Shown piece by piece: positions 1 through 15,000 of a stretch of 64,000 nt of DNA. The position numbers were made by a program, and so were the translations under genes. The notes under the pieces are model-generated. The model did not search any database and was not told where the DNA came from. It saw only the letters and a list, made by a program, of their open reading frames with translations. Every line of letters begins with the position of its first letter. The first letter of the stretch is position 1. This DNA is from Staphylococcus schweitzeri (lineage in GTDB: Bacteria > Bacillota > Bacilli > Staphylococcales > Staphylococcaceae): positions 69,422-133,421 of the forward strand of contig NZ_PPQS01000034.1 in NCBI RefSeq assembly GCF_002902405.1, read 5' to 3'.

Positions 1-3000
1 AAGCTTAAATACTGCTATGACAGGTTTAAAACGTGGCGTTGCTAATCATAACCAAGTCGTACAAAGTGATAATTATGTCAACGCAGATACTAATAAGAAA
101 AATGATTACAACAATGCATACAACCATGCGAATGATATTATTAATGGTAATGCACAACATCCAGTTATAACACCAAGTGATGTTAACAATGCATTGTCAA
201 ATGTCACAAGTAAAGAACAAGCATTGAATGGTAATACAAAATTAAATACTGCGAAACAAGAAGCGAACACTGCATTAGGTCAATTAAATAACTTGAATAA
301 TGCACAACATCAAAACTTACAATCGCAAATTAATGGTGCGCATCAAATCGAGACAGTTAATTCGATTAAGCAAAATGCAACAAACTTAAATAGTGCAATG
401 GGTAATTTAAGACAAGCTGTTGCAGATAAAGATCAAGTGAAACGTACAGAAGATTATGCGGATGCAGATACAGCTAAACAAAACGCATATAACAGCGCTG
501 TTTCAAGTGCTGAAACAATCATTAATCAAACTGCTAATCCGACAATGTCTGTTGATGATGTTAATCCTGCAACTTCAGCTGTTACTACTAATAAAAATGG
601 ATTAAATGGTGATGAAAAATTAGCACAATCTAAAACAGATGCTGCAAGCGCAATTGATGCATTACCACATTTAAATAATGCACAAAAAGCAGATGTTAAA
701 TCTAAAATTAATGCTGCATCAAATATTGCTGGCGTAAATACTGTTAAACAACAAGGTACAGATTTAAATACAGCGATGGGTAACTTGCAAGGCGCAATCA
801 ATGATGAACAAACGACACTTAATAGTCAAAATTATCAAGATGCGACACCAAGTAAGAAAACAGCATACACAAATGCAGTACAAGCTGCGAAAGATATTTT
901 AAATCAAGCACGTGGCGCTAATAAAACGAAAGATCAAGTTACTGAAGCGATGAATCAAGTGAATTCAGCTAAAAACAACTTAGATGGTACGCGTTTATTA
1001 GATCAAGCGAAGCAAACAGCGAAACAGCAGTTAAATAATATGACGCATTTAACAACTGCACAAAAAACGAATTTAACAAATCAAATTAACAGTGGTACGA
1101 CTGTCGCTGGTGTTCAAACGGTTCAATCAAATGCGAATACATTAGATCAAGCGATGAATACGTTGAGACAAAGTATTGCCAACAAAGATGCGACTAAAGC
1201 AAGTGAAGATTACGTAGATGCTAATAATGATAAGCAAACAGCATATAACAACGCAGTAGCTACTGCTGAAACGATTATTAATGCAAATAGTAATCCGGAA
1301 ATGAATCCAAGTACGATTACACAAAAAGCAGAGCAAGTGAATAGTACTAAGACAGCACTTAACGGTGATGAAAACTTAGCTACAGCAAAACAAAATGCGA
1401 AAACATACTTAAACACATTGACAAGTATTACAGATAATCAAAAGAACAATTTGAATAGCCAAATTACTAGTGCGACAAGAGTGAGTGGTGTAGATTCTGT
1501 AAAACAAAATGCACAACATCTAAACCAAGCTATGGCTAGTTTACAAAGTGGTATTAACAACGAATCTCAAGTGAAATCATCTGAGAAATATCGTGATGCT
1601 GATACAAATAAACAACAAGAGTATGATAATGCTATTGCTGCAGCGAAAGCGATTTTAAATAAATCGACAGGTCCAAACACTGCGCAAAATGCAGTTGAAG
1701 CAGCATTGCAACGTGTGAATACTGCGAATGATGCATTGAATGGCGATGCAAAATTAATTGCAGCTCAAAACGCAGCGAAACAACATTTAGGTACGTTAAC
1801 ACATATCACTACAGCACAACGCAATGATTTAACAAGTCAAATTTCACAAACTACAAACTTAGCTGGTGTTGAATCTGTTAAACAAAGTGCGAACAGTTTA
1901 GATGGCGTAATGGGTAACTTACAAACTGCTATCAACGATAAATCTGGAACATTAGCGAGCCAAAACTTCTTAGATGCTGATGAGCAAAAACGTAATACTT
2001 ACAATCAAGCTGTATCAGCTGCAGAAACAATTTTAAATAAACAAACTGGACCGAATACAGCGAAAACTGCAGTCGAACAAGCACTTAATAATGTTAATAG
2101 TGCTAAACATGCATTAAATGGTACGCAAAACTTAAATAATGCGAAACAAGCAGCGATTACAGCAATCAATGGCGCATCTGATTTAAATCAAAAACAAAAA
2201 GATGCATTAAAAACACAAGCCAATGGTGCTCAACGCGTTTCTAATGCACAAGATGTACAACGTAATGTGACTGAACTGAACACGGCAATGGGTACTTTAA
2301 AACATGCCATCGCAGATAAGACGAATACGTTAGCAAGTAGTAAATATGTTAACGCCGATAGCACTAAACAAAATGCATACACAACTAAAGTTACCAATGC
2401 TGAACATATTATTAGCGGTACGCCAACAGTTGTTACAACACCTTCAGAAGTAACAGCTGCTGCTAATCAAGTGAACAGCGCGAAACAAGAATTAAATGGT
2501 GACGAAAGATTACGTGTAGCAAAACAAAACGCCAATACTGCTATTGATGCATTAGCACAATTAAATACGCCTCAAAAAGCTAAATTAAAAGAACAAGTGG
2601 AACAAGCTAATAGATTAGAAGATGTACAATCTGTTCAAACAAATGGACAAGGATTGAATAATGCAATGAAAGTCTTAAGAGATAGTATTGCTAACGAAAC
2701 AACAGTCAAAGCTAGTCAAAACTATACTGACGCAAGTCCGAATAACCAATCAGCATATAATAGCGCGGTGTCAAATGCGAAAAGCATCATTAATCAAACT
2801 AATAATCCAACTATGGATGTTAGTGCAATTACCCAAGCAACATCTCAAGTTACTAATGCTAATAATGGACTAAACGGTGCTGAAAACTTAAGCAATGCCA
2901 AAAACACTGCTAAGCAAAACTTAAGTACATTATCACACTTAACAAATAACCAAAAAACTGCAATCTCATCGCAAATTGATCATGCAGGTCATGTGAGTGA

Positions 3001-6000
3001 GGTAACATCTGCTAAAAATGCAGCAACTGATTTGAATACGCAAATGAGTAATTTGGAACAAGCTATCCATGATCAAAACACAGTTAAACAAGGTGTTAAC
3101 TTCACTGATGCAGATAAAGCTAAACGTGATGCTTATACAAATGCAGTAAGTAGAGCTGAAACAATCTTGAATAAAACACAAGGTGCAAATACTTCTAAAC
3201 AGGATGTTGAAGCGGCTATTCAAAATGTTTCAAGTGCTAAAAATGCATTGAATGGTGATCAAAACGTTACAAATGCGAAGAATGCAGCTAAAAATGCATT
3301 AAATAACTTAACTTCAATTAATAATGCGCAAAAACGTGACTTAACAACTAAAATTGATCAAGCAACAACAGTAGCTGGTGTTGAAGCGGTATCTCATACA
3401 GGTACACAATTGAATACAGCGATGGCTAACTTGCAAAATGGTATTAATGATAAAGCGAATACTTTAGCGAGCGAAAACTATCATGATGCTGATTCAGATA
3501 AGAAAACTGCTTATACTCAAGCCGTTACGAACGCAGAAAATATTTTAAACAAAAATAGTGGATCAAATTTAGACAAAGCTGCCGTTGAAAACGCGTTGTC
3601 ACAAGTGACAAATGCGAAAGGTGCCCTAAATGGTAACCATAATTTAGAGCAAGCTAAATCAAATGCAAACACTACTATAAACGGACTTCAACATTTAACA
3701 ACTGCACAAAAAGATAAATTGAAACAACAAGTGCAACAAGCACAAAATGTTGCAGGTGTAGATACTGTTAAATCAAGTGCTAACACCTTAAATGGTGCTA
3801 TGGGTACGTTAAGAAATAGCATTCAAGATAACACAGCTACGAAAAATGGCCAAAACTATCTTGATGCTACAGAAAGTAACAAAACAAACTATAACAATGC
3901 TGTTGATAGTGCTAATGGTGTCATTAATGCAACAAGCAATCCAAATATGGATGCTAATGCAATTAAGCAAATCGCTACACAAGTGACATCAACGAAAAAT
4001 GCATTAGATGGTACACATAATTTAACGCAAGCAAAACAAACAGCAACAAATGCCATCGATGGTGCTACTAACTTAAATAAAGCGCAAAAAGATGCACTGA
4101 AAGTACAAGTGACAAGTGCACAACGTGTTGCAAATGTAACAAGTATCCAACAAACTGCAAATGAACTTAATACAGCTATGGGTCAATTACAACATGGTAT
4201 TGACGATGAAAATGCAACAAAACAAACTCAAAAATATCGTGATGCAGAGCAAAGTAAGAAAACTGCTTATGATCAAGCTGTAGTTGCAGCGAAAGCAATT
4301 TTAAATAAACAAACTGGATCAAATTCAGATAAAGCAGCAGTTGACCGTGCTTTACAACAAGTCACAAGTACGAAAGATGCATTGAATGGTGACGCTAAAT
4401 TAACAGAAGCTAAAGCAGCTGCGAAACAAAATCTAGGTACTTTAAACCATATTACTAATACGCAACGTACTGCATTAGAAAGTCAAATCAATCATGCAAC
4501 AACGGTGGATGATGTCAATTCCGTTAAAACTAATGCCAATGCATTAGATGGTGCAATGAATAGTTTACAAAGTTCAATCAGTGATAAAGATGCTACATTA
4601 AGAAATCAAAATTATCTTGATGCGGATGAATCAAAACGAAATGCATATACGCAAGCTGTCACAGCGGCTGAAGGCATTTTAAATAAACAAACTGGTGGAA
4701 ACACATCTAAAGCAGACGTCGATAATGCATTAAATGCAGTTACAAGGGCGAAAGCTGCTTTAAATGGTACTGAAAACTTAAGAACTGCGAAGACAACAGC
4801 TACAAATACAATTAATGGTTTACCAAACTTAACACAATTACAAAAGGACAACTTGAAGCATCAGGTTGATCAAGCACAAAATGTAGCGGGTGTAAATGGT
4901 GTTAAAGATAAAGGGAATACGTTAAATACTGCGATGGGTGCATTACGTACAAGTATCCAAAATGATAATACGACGAAAACAAGTCAAAATTATCTTGATG
5001 CATCTGATAGCAACAAAAATAATTACAATACTGCTGTTAATAATGCCAATGCCGTTATTAATGCAACTAACAATCCAAATATGGATGTAAATGCGATTAA
5101 TGGCATGGCGAATCAAGTCAATACAACAAAAGCAGCGTTAAATGGAACTCAAAACTTAGCTCAAGCTAAAACAAATGCGACGAACACAATTAACAACGCA
5201 CATGACTTAAACCAAAAACAAAAAGATGCATTAAAAACACAAGTTAACAATGCACAACGTGTATCTGATGCAAATAATGTTCAACATACAGCTACTGAAT
5301 TGAACGGCGCGATGACAGCACTTAAAGCAGCTATTGCTGATAAAGAAAGAACAAAAGCGAGCGGTAATTATGTCAATGCTGATCAAGAAAAACGTCAAGC
5401 GTATGATTCAAAAGTGACGAACGCTGAAAATATAACTAGTGGTACACCGAATGCGACATTAACAGTCAATGACGTAAATAGTGCGACTTCACAAGTAAAT
5501 GCAGCTAAAACAGCATTAAATGGTGATAACAACTTACGTGTAGCGAAAGAGCATGCTAACAATACAATTGATGGCTTAGCACAATTGAATAATGCACAAA
5601 AAGCAAAATTAAAAGAACAAGTTCAAAGTGCGACTACATTAGAAGGCGTTCAAACCGTGAAAAATAGTTCTCAAACGTTGAACACAGCGATGAAAGGCTT
5701 GAAAGATAGTATTGCGAATGAAGCAACGATTAAAGCAGGTCAAAACTACACTGACGCAAGTCCAAATAATCGTAATGAATACGATAGTGCAGTAACCTCA
5801 GCACAAGCAATCATTAATCAAACATCGAACCCAACGATGGAACCAAGTACTATTACGCAAGCAACATCACAAGTGACATCTAAAGAACATGCACTAAATG
5901 GTGCACAAAACTTAGCTCAAGCTAAGACAACTGCAAAAAATGGTTTGAATAACCTTACATCAATCAACAATGCACAAAAAGATGCGTTAACGCATAGTAT

Positions 6001-9000
6001 TGATGGTGCAACAACAGTAGCTGGTGTAAATCAAGAATCTGCAAAAGCAACAGAATTAAATAACGCAATGCATAGTTTACAAAACGGTATCAATGATGAG
6101 ACACAAACAAAACAAACTCAGAAATATCTAGATGCTGAGCCAAGTAAGAAATCAGCTTATGATCAAGCAGTATCTGCAGCGAAAGCAATTTTAACAAAAG
6201 CTAGTGGTCAAAATGTAGACAAAGCAGCAGTTGAACAAGCATTACAAAATGTGAATAGTACGAAGACGGCGTTGAACGGTGATGCGAAATTAAATGAAGC
6301 TAAAACCACTGCGAAACAAACGTTAGGTGCATTAACACACATTAATAATGCACAACGTACTGCATTAGATAATGAAATTACACAAGCAACAAATATTGAT
6401 GGTGTTAATACAGTTAAAGTCAAAGCACAACAATTAGATGGTGCTATGGGTCAATTAGAATCATCAATTCGGGATAAAGACACGACGTTACAAAGTCAAA
6501 ATTATCAAGATGCTGATGATGCTAAGCGAACAGCTTATTCTCAAGCAGTAAATGCAGCAGCTACAATTTTAAATAAAACAGCTGGTGGTAATACATCTAA
6601 AGCAGATGTTGAAAGAGCAATGCAAGCTGTTACACAAACCAATACTGCATTAAACGGTATTCAAAACTTAAATCGTGCGAAACAGGATGCTAACACAGCT
6701 ATTACAAATGCTTCGGACTTAAATACGAAACAAAAAGAAGCTTTAAAAGCACAAGTAACGAGTGCGGGACGCGTATCTGCAGCAAATGGTGTCAAACATA
6801 ATGCGACTGAATTAAATACTGCGATGACAGCTTTAAAACATGCCATTGCTGATAAAACTGAGATAAAAGCTAGTGGTAACTATGTCAATGCTGATGCGAA
6901 TAAACGTCAAGCATATGATGAAAAAGTGACAGCTGCAGAAAATATCGTTAGTGGTACACCAACACCAACGTTAACACCATCAGATGTTACAAATGCAGCA
7001 ACACAAGTAACGAATGCGAAGACGCAGTTAAACGGTAATCATAATTTAGAAGTAGCGAAACAAAATGCTAACACAGCAATTGATGGTTTAACTTCATTAA
7101 ATGGTCCGCAAAAAGCAAAACTTAAAGAACAAGTGGGTCAAGCGACGACGTTGCCAAATGTTCAAACTGTTCGTGATAATGCACAAACATTGAACACTGC
7201 AATGAAAGGTCTACGAGATAGCATTGCGAATGAATCAACGATTAAAGCAGCTCAAAACTACACTGATGCAAGTCAAAGCAAACAAACTGACTACAACAAT
7301 GCAGTTTCTGCAGCAAAAGCAATCATTGGTCAAACATCTAGTCCAACTATGAATGCGCAAGATATCAATCAAGCGAAAGAGCAAGTGACAGCTAAACAAC
7401 AAGCCTTAAATGGTCAAGAAAACTTAAGAACTGCGCAAACAAATGCGAAGCAACATTTGAATGGCTTAAGTGACTTAACTGACGCTCAAAAAGATGCAGT
7501 GAAACGTCAAATCGAAGGTGCAACGCATGTTAATGAAGTAACACAAGCACAAAATAATGCGGATGCATTAAATACAGCTATGACGAACTTGAAAAATGGT
7601 ATTCAAGATCAAAATACGATTAAGCAAGGTGTTAACTTCACTGATGCAGATGAGGCGAAACGTAATGCATATACAAATGCAGTGACGCAAGCTGAACAAA
7701 TTTTAAATAAAGCACAAGGTCCAAATACTGCAAAAGACGGTGTCGAAACTGCGTTACAAAATGTACAACGTGCTAAAAACGAATTGAACGGTAATCAAAA
7801 TGTTGCGAATGCTAAGACAAACGCGAAAAATGCATTAAATAACCTAACGTCTATTAATAATGCACAAAAAGAAGCTTTGAAATCACAAATTGATAGTGCG
7901 ACAACAGTTGCAGGTGTAAATCAAGTGTCTACAACGGCATCTGAATTAAATACTGCAATGAGCAACTTACAAAGTGGTATTAATGATGAAACAGCTACAA
8001 AAGCAGCTCAGAAATATACTGATGCAGATAGAGATAAACAAACAGCATATAATGATGCTGTAACAGCAGCTAAAACGTTATTAGATAAAACAGCTGGTTC
8101 AAATGACAATAAAGCAGCGGTTGAACAAGCATTACAACGTGTGAATACTGCTAAGTCAGCATTAAATGGTGACGCGCGATTAAATGAAGCTAAGAACACA
8201 GCTAAACAACAATTAGCGACAATGTCACATTTAACTAATGCTCAAAAAGCAAACTTAACATCGCAAATCGAAAGCGGTACGACTGTTGCTGGTGTTCAAG
8301 GTATTCAAGCAAATGCTGGTACTTTAAATCAAGCAATGAATCAATTAAGACAAAGTATTGCTTCTAAAGATGCAACTAAATCAAGCGAAGATTATCAAGA
8401 CGCGAATGCAGATTTACAAAATGCATACAACCGTGCAGTATCTGATGCTGAGGGTATTATTAGTGCAACGAATAATCCTGAAATGAATCCAGATACGATT
8501 AACCAAAAAGCTAGCCAAGTGAACAGTGCGAAGTCTGCATTGAACGGTGATGAAAAATTAGCAGCAGCAAAACAAACTGCGAAATCAGATATCGGTCGTT
8601 TGACAGACTTGAACAATGCACAACGAACTGCGGCAAATGCTGAAGTGGATCAAGCACCAAATCTTGCAGCTGTCACAGCGGCTAAAAATAAAGCAACATC
8701 GTTAAACACAGCAATGGGTAATTTGAAACATGCACTTGCTGAAAAGGATAATACGAAACGTAGTGTCAATTACACAGATACGGATCAACCTAAACAACAA
8801 GCGTATGATACTGCGGTTACACAAGCAGAAGCAATTACTAATGCTAATGGCAGCAACGCGAATGAAACACAAGTTCAAGCAGCGCTTAGCCAATTGAATC
8901 AAGCTAAAAATGACTTGAATGGTGATAATAAAGTTGCTCAAGCGAAAGAAGCAGCGAAACGTGCATTAGCTTCATATAGTAACTTGAATAACGCGCAATC

Positions 9001-12000
9001 AACTGCGGCAACTAGTCAAATCGACAATGCAACGACAGTAGCAGAAGTAACTGCTGCACAAAATACTGCTAATGAATTAAATACAGCAATGGGTCAACTT
9101 CAAAATGGTATTAATGACCAAAACACTGTTAAACAACAAGTGAACTTTACAGATGCTGACCAAGGTAAGAAAGATGCTTACACAAATGCTGTTACGAATG
9201 CGCAAGGTATTTTAGATAAAGCACACGGTCAAAATATGACAAAAGCACAAGTTGAATCCGCATTAAGTCGAGTAACGACTGCTAAGAATACTTTAAACGG
9301 TGATGCAAATGTAAGACAAGCAAAATCAGATGCTAAAGCAAACTTAGGTACATTAACACACTTAAATAATGCACAAAAACAAGATTTAACATTACAAATC
9401 GATGGCGCTACAACAGTCAACGGTGTAAATGGAGTTAAAACGAAAGCGCAAGATTTAGATAACGCAATGCAACGATTACAATCAGCAATCGCAAATAAAG
9501 ATCAAACTAAAGCGAGCGAAAACTACATCGACGCAGATCCAACTAAGAAGTCAGCATTTGATAATGCCATCACACAAGCTGAATCTTACTTAAATAAAGA
9601 TCAAGGCGCGAATAAAGATAAGCAAGCTGTTGAACAAGCAATTCAAAGTGTAACGTCTACTGAAAATGCTTTAAACGGTGACGCGAATTTACAACGCGCT
9701 AAAACTGAAGCTACACAAGCTATCGATAACTTGACACATTTGAATACACCGCAAAAAACAGCATTAAAACAACAAGTGAACGCTACACAACGCGTATCAG
9801 GTGTAACTGACCTGAAAAATAGTGCTACATCACTTAATAATGCGATGAATCAATTAAAACAAGCAATTGCTGATCATGACACAATTGTAGCTGGTGGTAA
9901 TTACACTAACGCGAGTCCTGATAAACAAGGTGCTTACACAGATGCATATAATGCAGCGAAAAACATTGTAAATGGTTCACCTAATGTGATTACAAATGCA
10001 GCTGATGTCACAACGGCAACACAACGTGTAAATAATGCTGAAACAGGTTTAAATGGTGATTCAAACTTAGCAACTGCGAAGCAACAAGCTAAAGATGCAT
10101 TACGTCAAATGACACATTTATCTGATGCACAAAAACAAAATATTACTGGCCAAATTGATAATGCGACACAAGTAACTGGTGTACAAAGTGTGAAAGACAA
10201 CGCTACAAATCTTAACAATGCCATGAATCAACTTCGAAATAGCATTGCGAATAAAGATGAAGTAAAAGCGAGTCAACCATATGTTGATGCAGATACGGAT
10301 AAACAAAATGCATACAACACAGCTGTTACTAGTGCTGAAAATATCATTAATGCAACTAATCAACCAACACTTGATCCATCTGCAGTAACACAAGCAGCTA
10401 ATCAAGTGAACACAAACAAAACTGCGCTTAATGGTGTACATAACTTAGCGAATAAAAAGCAAGAAACAATTGCTAACATCAACCAATTAAGTCATTTAAA
10501 TAATGCTCAAAAGCAAGATTTAAAAACGCAAGTGACAAATGCACCAAACATCAGCACAGTAAATCAAGTGAAGACAAAAGCTGAACAATTAGATCAAGCA
10601 ATGGAACGCTTAATCAACGGAATCCATGACAAAGATCAAGTGAAACAAAGTGTTAACTTTACAGATGCAGATCCAGAAAAACAAACAGCATACAACAATG
10701 CGATAACTGCAGCTGAAAATATTATTAATCAAGCAAATGGTACAAATGCGAACCAATCACAAGTTGAAGCAGCACTTTCAACTGTAACAACTACTAAGCA
10801 AGCGTTAAATGGTGATAGAAAAGTAACAGATGCTAAAAACAATGCAAATCAAACATTATCTACGTTAGATAACTTAAACAATGCACAAAAAGGTGCTGTT
10901 ACTGGAAGCATCAATCAAGCGCACACTATAGCTGAAGTAACGCAAGCCATTCAAACAGCTCAGGAACTGAATACAGCGATGGGTAACTTGAAAAACAGCT
11001 TGAATGATAAAGACACTACACTTGGCAGTCAAAACTTTGCAGATGCAGATCCAGAGAAGAAAAATGCATACAATGAAGCGGTTCATAATGCTGAAAGTAT
11101 TTTAAATAAATCTACAGGTACGAATGTACCTAAAGATCAAGTTGAAGCAGCTATGAATCAAGTGAATGCAACAAAAGCAGCGCTTAATGGTTCTCAAAAC
11201 CTTGAAAAAGCTAAGCAACATGCGAATACAGCAATTGACGGTCTAAGCCATTTAACAAATGCACAAAAAGAGGCATTAAAACAATTGGTACAACAATCGA
11301 CTACTGTTGCAGAAGCACAAGGTAATGAACAAAAAGCAAACAATGTTGATGCAGCAATGGATAAATTACGTCAAAGCATTGCAGATAATGCGACAACAAA
11401 ACAAAACCAAAATTATACCGATGCAAATCCGAATAAACAGCATGCATACAATAATGCAGTAACAACTGCACAAGGTATTATCAATCAAACGACTAATCCA
11501 ACATTAGATGCGACGGTAATCACTCAAGCTGCTGGACAAGTAAGTACGTCTAAAAATGCTTTGAATGGTAATGAAAATTTAGAGGCAGCTAAGCAACAAT
11601 CGACGCAATCTTTAGGTTCATTAGATAACTTAAATAATGCGCAGAAACAAACTGTTACTGATCAAATTAATGGCGCGCATACTGTTGATGAAGCAAATCA
11701 AATTAAACAAAATGCGCAAAACTTAAATACAGCGATGGGTAACTTGAAACAAGCGATTGCTGACAAAGATGCTACTAAAGCAGCAGTTAACTTCACTGAT
11801 GCAGATCAAGCAAAACAACAAGCATATAACACTGCTGTTACAAATGCTGAAAATATTATTTCAAAAGCTAACGGCGGCAATGCAACACAAACTGAAGTTG
11901 AGCAAGCAATACAACAAGTTAGTGTCGCAAAACAAGCATTAAATGGTAATGCCAATGTTCAACATGCAAAAGACGAAGCAACTGCTTTAATTAATAACTC

Positions 12001-15000
12001 TAATGATCTTAACCAATTACAGAAAAATGCATTAAAACAACAAGCACAAAATGCAACGACTGTAGCTGGAGTGAACAATATTAAACAAACGGCTCAAGAG
12101 TTAAATAATGCGATGACACAATTAAAACAAGGAATTGCAGATAAAGATCAAACGAAAGCAGATGGTAACTTTGTCAATGCAGATCCTGATAAACAAAATG
12201 CATATAAACAAGCAATAGCCAAAGCTGAAGCATTAATTAGTGGTTCGCCTGATGTTGTCGTTACACCTAGTGAAATTACTGCAGCATTAAATAAAGTTAC
12301 ACAAGCTAAAAATGATTTAAATGGTAATACGAACTTAGCAACTGCGAAACAAAATGTTCAACATGCTATTGAGCAATTGCCAAACTTGAATCAAGCGCAA
12401 CGTGACGAATATAACAGACAAATTACGCAAGGTACACTTGTACCAAACGTCAATGCAATTCAACAAGCAGCAACAACGCTTAATGATGCGATGACACAAT
12501 TGAAACAAGGTATTGCTGATAAAGCACAAATTAAAGGTAGCGAAAACTATCACGATGCTGATACTGACAAACAAACAGCATATGATAATGCAGTAACAAA
12601 AGCAGAAGAATTGTTGAAACAAACAACAAATCCAACAATGGATCCAAATACAATTCAACAAGCATTAACAAAAGTAAATGACACAAATCAAGCACTTAAC
12701 GGTAATCAAAAATTAGCTGATGCTAAACAAGATGCTAAGTCAACGCTTGGTACATTAGATCATTTAAATGATGCCCAAAAACAAGCGTTAACAACGCAAG
12801 TTGAACAAGCACCTGATATTGCAACAGTTAATCATGTTAAGCAAAATGCTCAAAATCTGAATAATGCAATGACTAACTTAAGTAATGCATTACAAGATAA
12901 AACTGAGACATTAAATAGCATTAACTTTACTGATGCAGATCAAGCTAAGAAAGATGCTTATACTAATGCAGTTGCACATGCAGAAGGTATTTTATCTAAA
13001 GCAAATGGTGGTAATGCAAGTCAAACTGAAGTGGAACAAGCGATGCAACGCGTGAACGAAGCGAAACAAGCATTAAATGGTAATGACAATGTACAACGTG
13101 CAAAAGATGCAGCGAAACAAGTAATTACAAATGCAAATGATTTAAATCAAGCACAAAAAGATGCGTTAAAACAACAAGCCGATGCTGCGCAAACTGTTGC
13201 AAATGTAAACGCGGTTAAGCAAACAGCACAAGATTTAAATCAAGCAATGACACAATTGAAACAAGGAATTGCAGATAAAGAGCAAACTAAAGCAAATGGT
13301 AACTTTGTCAATGCAGATCCTGATAAGCAAAATGCATATAACAATGCCGTAACACATGCTGAACAAATTATTAGTGGTACACCAAATGCAAACGTAGATC
13401 CACAACAAGTGGCTCAAGCGTTACAACAAGTGACTCAATCTAAGGGTGATTTAAACGGTAATCACAACTTACAAGTTGCCAAAGACAATGCGAATACAGC
13501 CATTGATCAGTTACCAAACTTAAATCAACCACAAAAAGCAGCGTTAAAAGACCAAGTGTCACATGCAGAACTTGTTACAGGTGTTAATGCTATTAAGCAA
13601 AATGCTGATGCATTAAATAATGCAATGGGTACGTTGAAACAACAAATTCAAGCAAACAGTCAAGTACCACAATCAGTTGACTTTACACAAGCGGATCAAG
13701 ATAAACAACAAGCATATAACAATGCAGCTAACCAAGCGCAACAAATCGCAAATGGCACACTAACACCCGTATTAACACCTGATGCAGTAACCCAAGCAGT
13801 TACAACTATGAATCAAGCGAAAGATGCTTTAAACGGTGATGAAAAATTAGCACAAGCGAAACAAGAAGCTATAGCAAATCTTGATACGTTACGTGACTTA
13901 AATCAACCACAACGTGATGCATTACGAAACCAAATCAATCAAGCACAAGCGTTAGCTACAGTTGAACAAACTAAACAAAATGCACAAAATGTGAATACAG
14001 CAATGGGTAACTTGAAACAAGGTATTGCAAACAAAGATACTGTAAAATCAAGTGAGAACTACCACGATGCTGATGCCGATAAACAAACGGCATATACAAA
14101 TGCAGTGTCTCAAGCGGAAGGTATTATCAATCAAACGACAAATCCAACGCTTAACCCAGATGACATTACACGTGCATTAACTCAAGTGACTGATGCTAAA
14201 AATGGTTTAAATGGTGAAGCTAAATTGGCAACTGAAAAACAAAATGCTAAAGATGCTGTCAATGCAATGACGCATTTAAACGATGCTCAAAAACAAGCAT
14301 TAAAAGGTCAAATCGATCAATCGCCTGAAATTGCTACAGTAACTCAAGTTAAACAAACAGCAACAAGCCTAGATCATGCAATGGATCAATTATCACAAGC
14401 TATTAATGATAAGGCTCAAACATTAGCGGATGGTAATTACTTAAATGCAGATCCTGACAAACAAAATGCGTATAAACAGGCAGTAGCAAAAGCTGAAGCA
14501 TTACTAAATGAACAAAGTGGTACTAATGAAGTACAAGCCCAAGTTGAAAGCATCACTAATGAAGTGAATACAGCGAAACAAGCATTAAATGGTAATGATA
14601 ATTTAGCGAATGCTAAGCAACAAGCGAAACAACAACTGGCGAATCTAACACACTTAAATGATGCACAAAAACATTCATTTGAAAGTCAAATTACTCAAGC
14701 GCCACTTGTTACAGATGTCACTACGATAAATCAAAAAGCACAAGCGTTAGATCATGCAATGGAATTATTAAGAAATAGTATTGCGGATAACCAAGCGACA
14801 TTAGCATCTGAAGATTATCATGATGCAACTGCGCAAAGACAAAATGACTATAACCAAGCTGTAACAGCTGCTAAAAACATCATTAATCAAACAACGTCAC
14901 CTACGATGAATCCAGATGAAGTTAATAGTGCAACGACACAAGTGAATAACACGAAAGTTACATTAGATGGTGATGAAAACCTTACAGCAGCTAAACAACA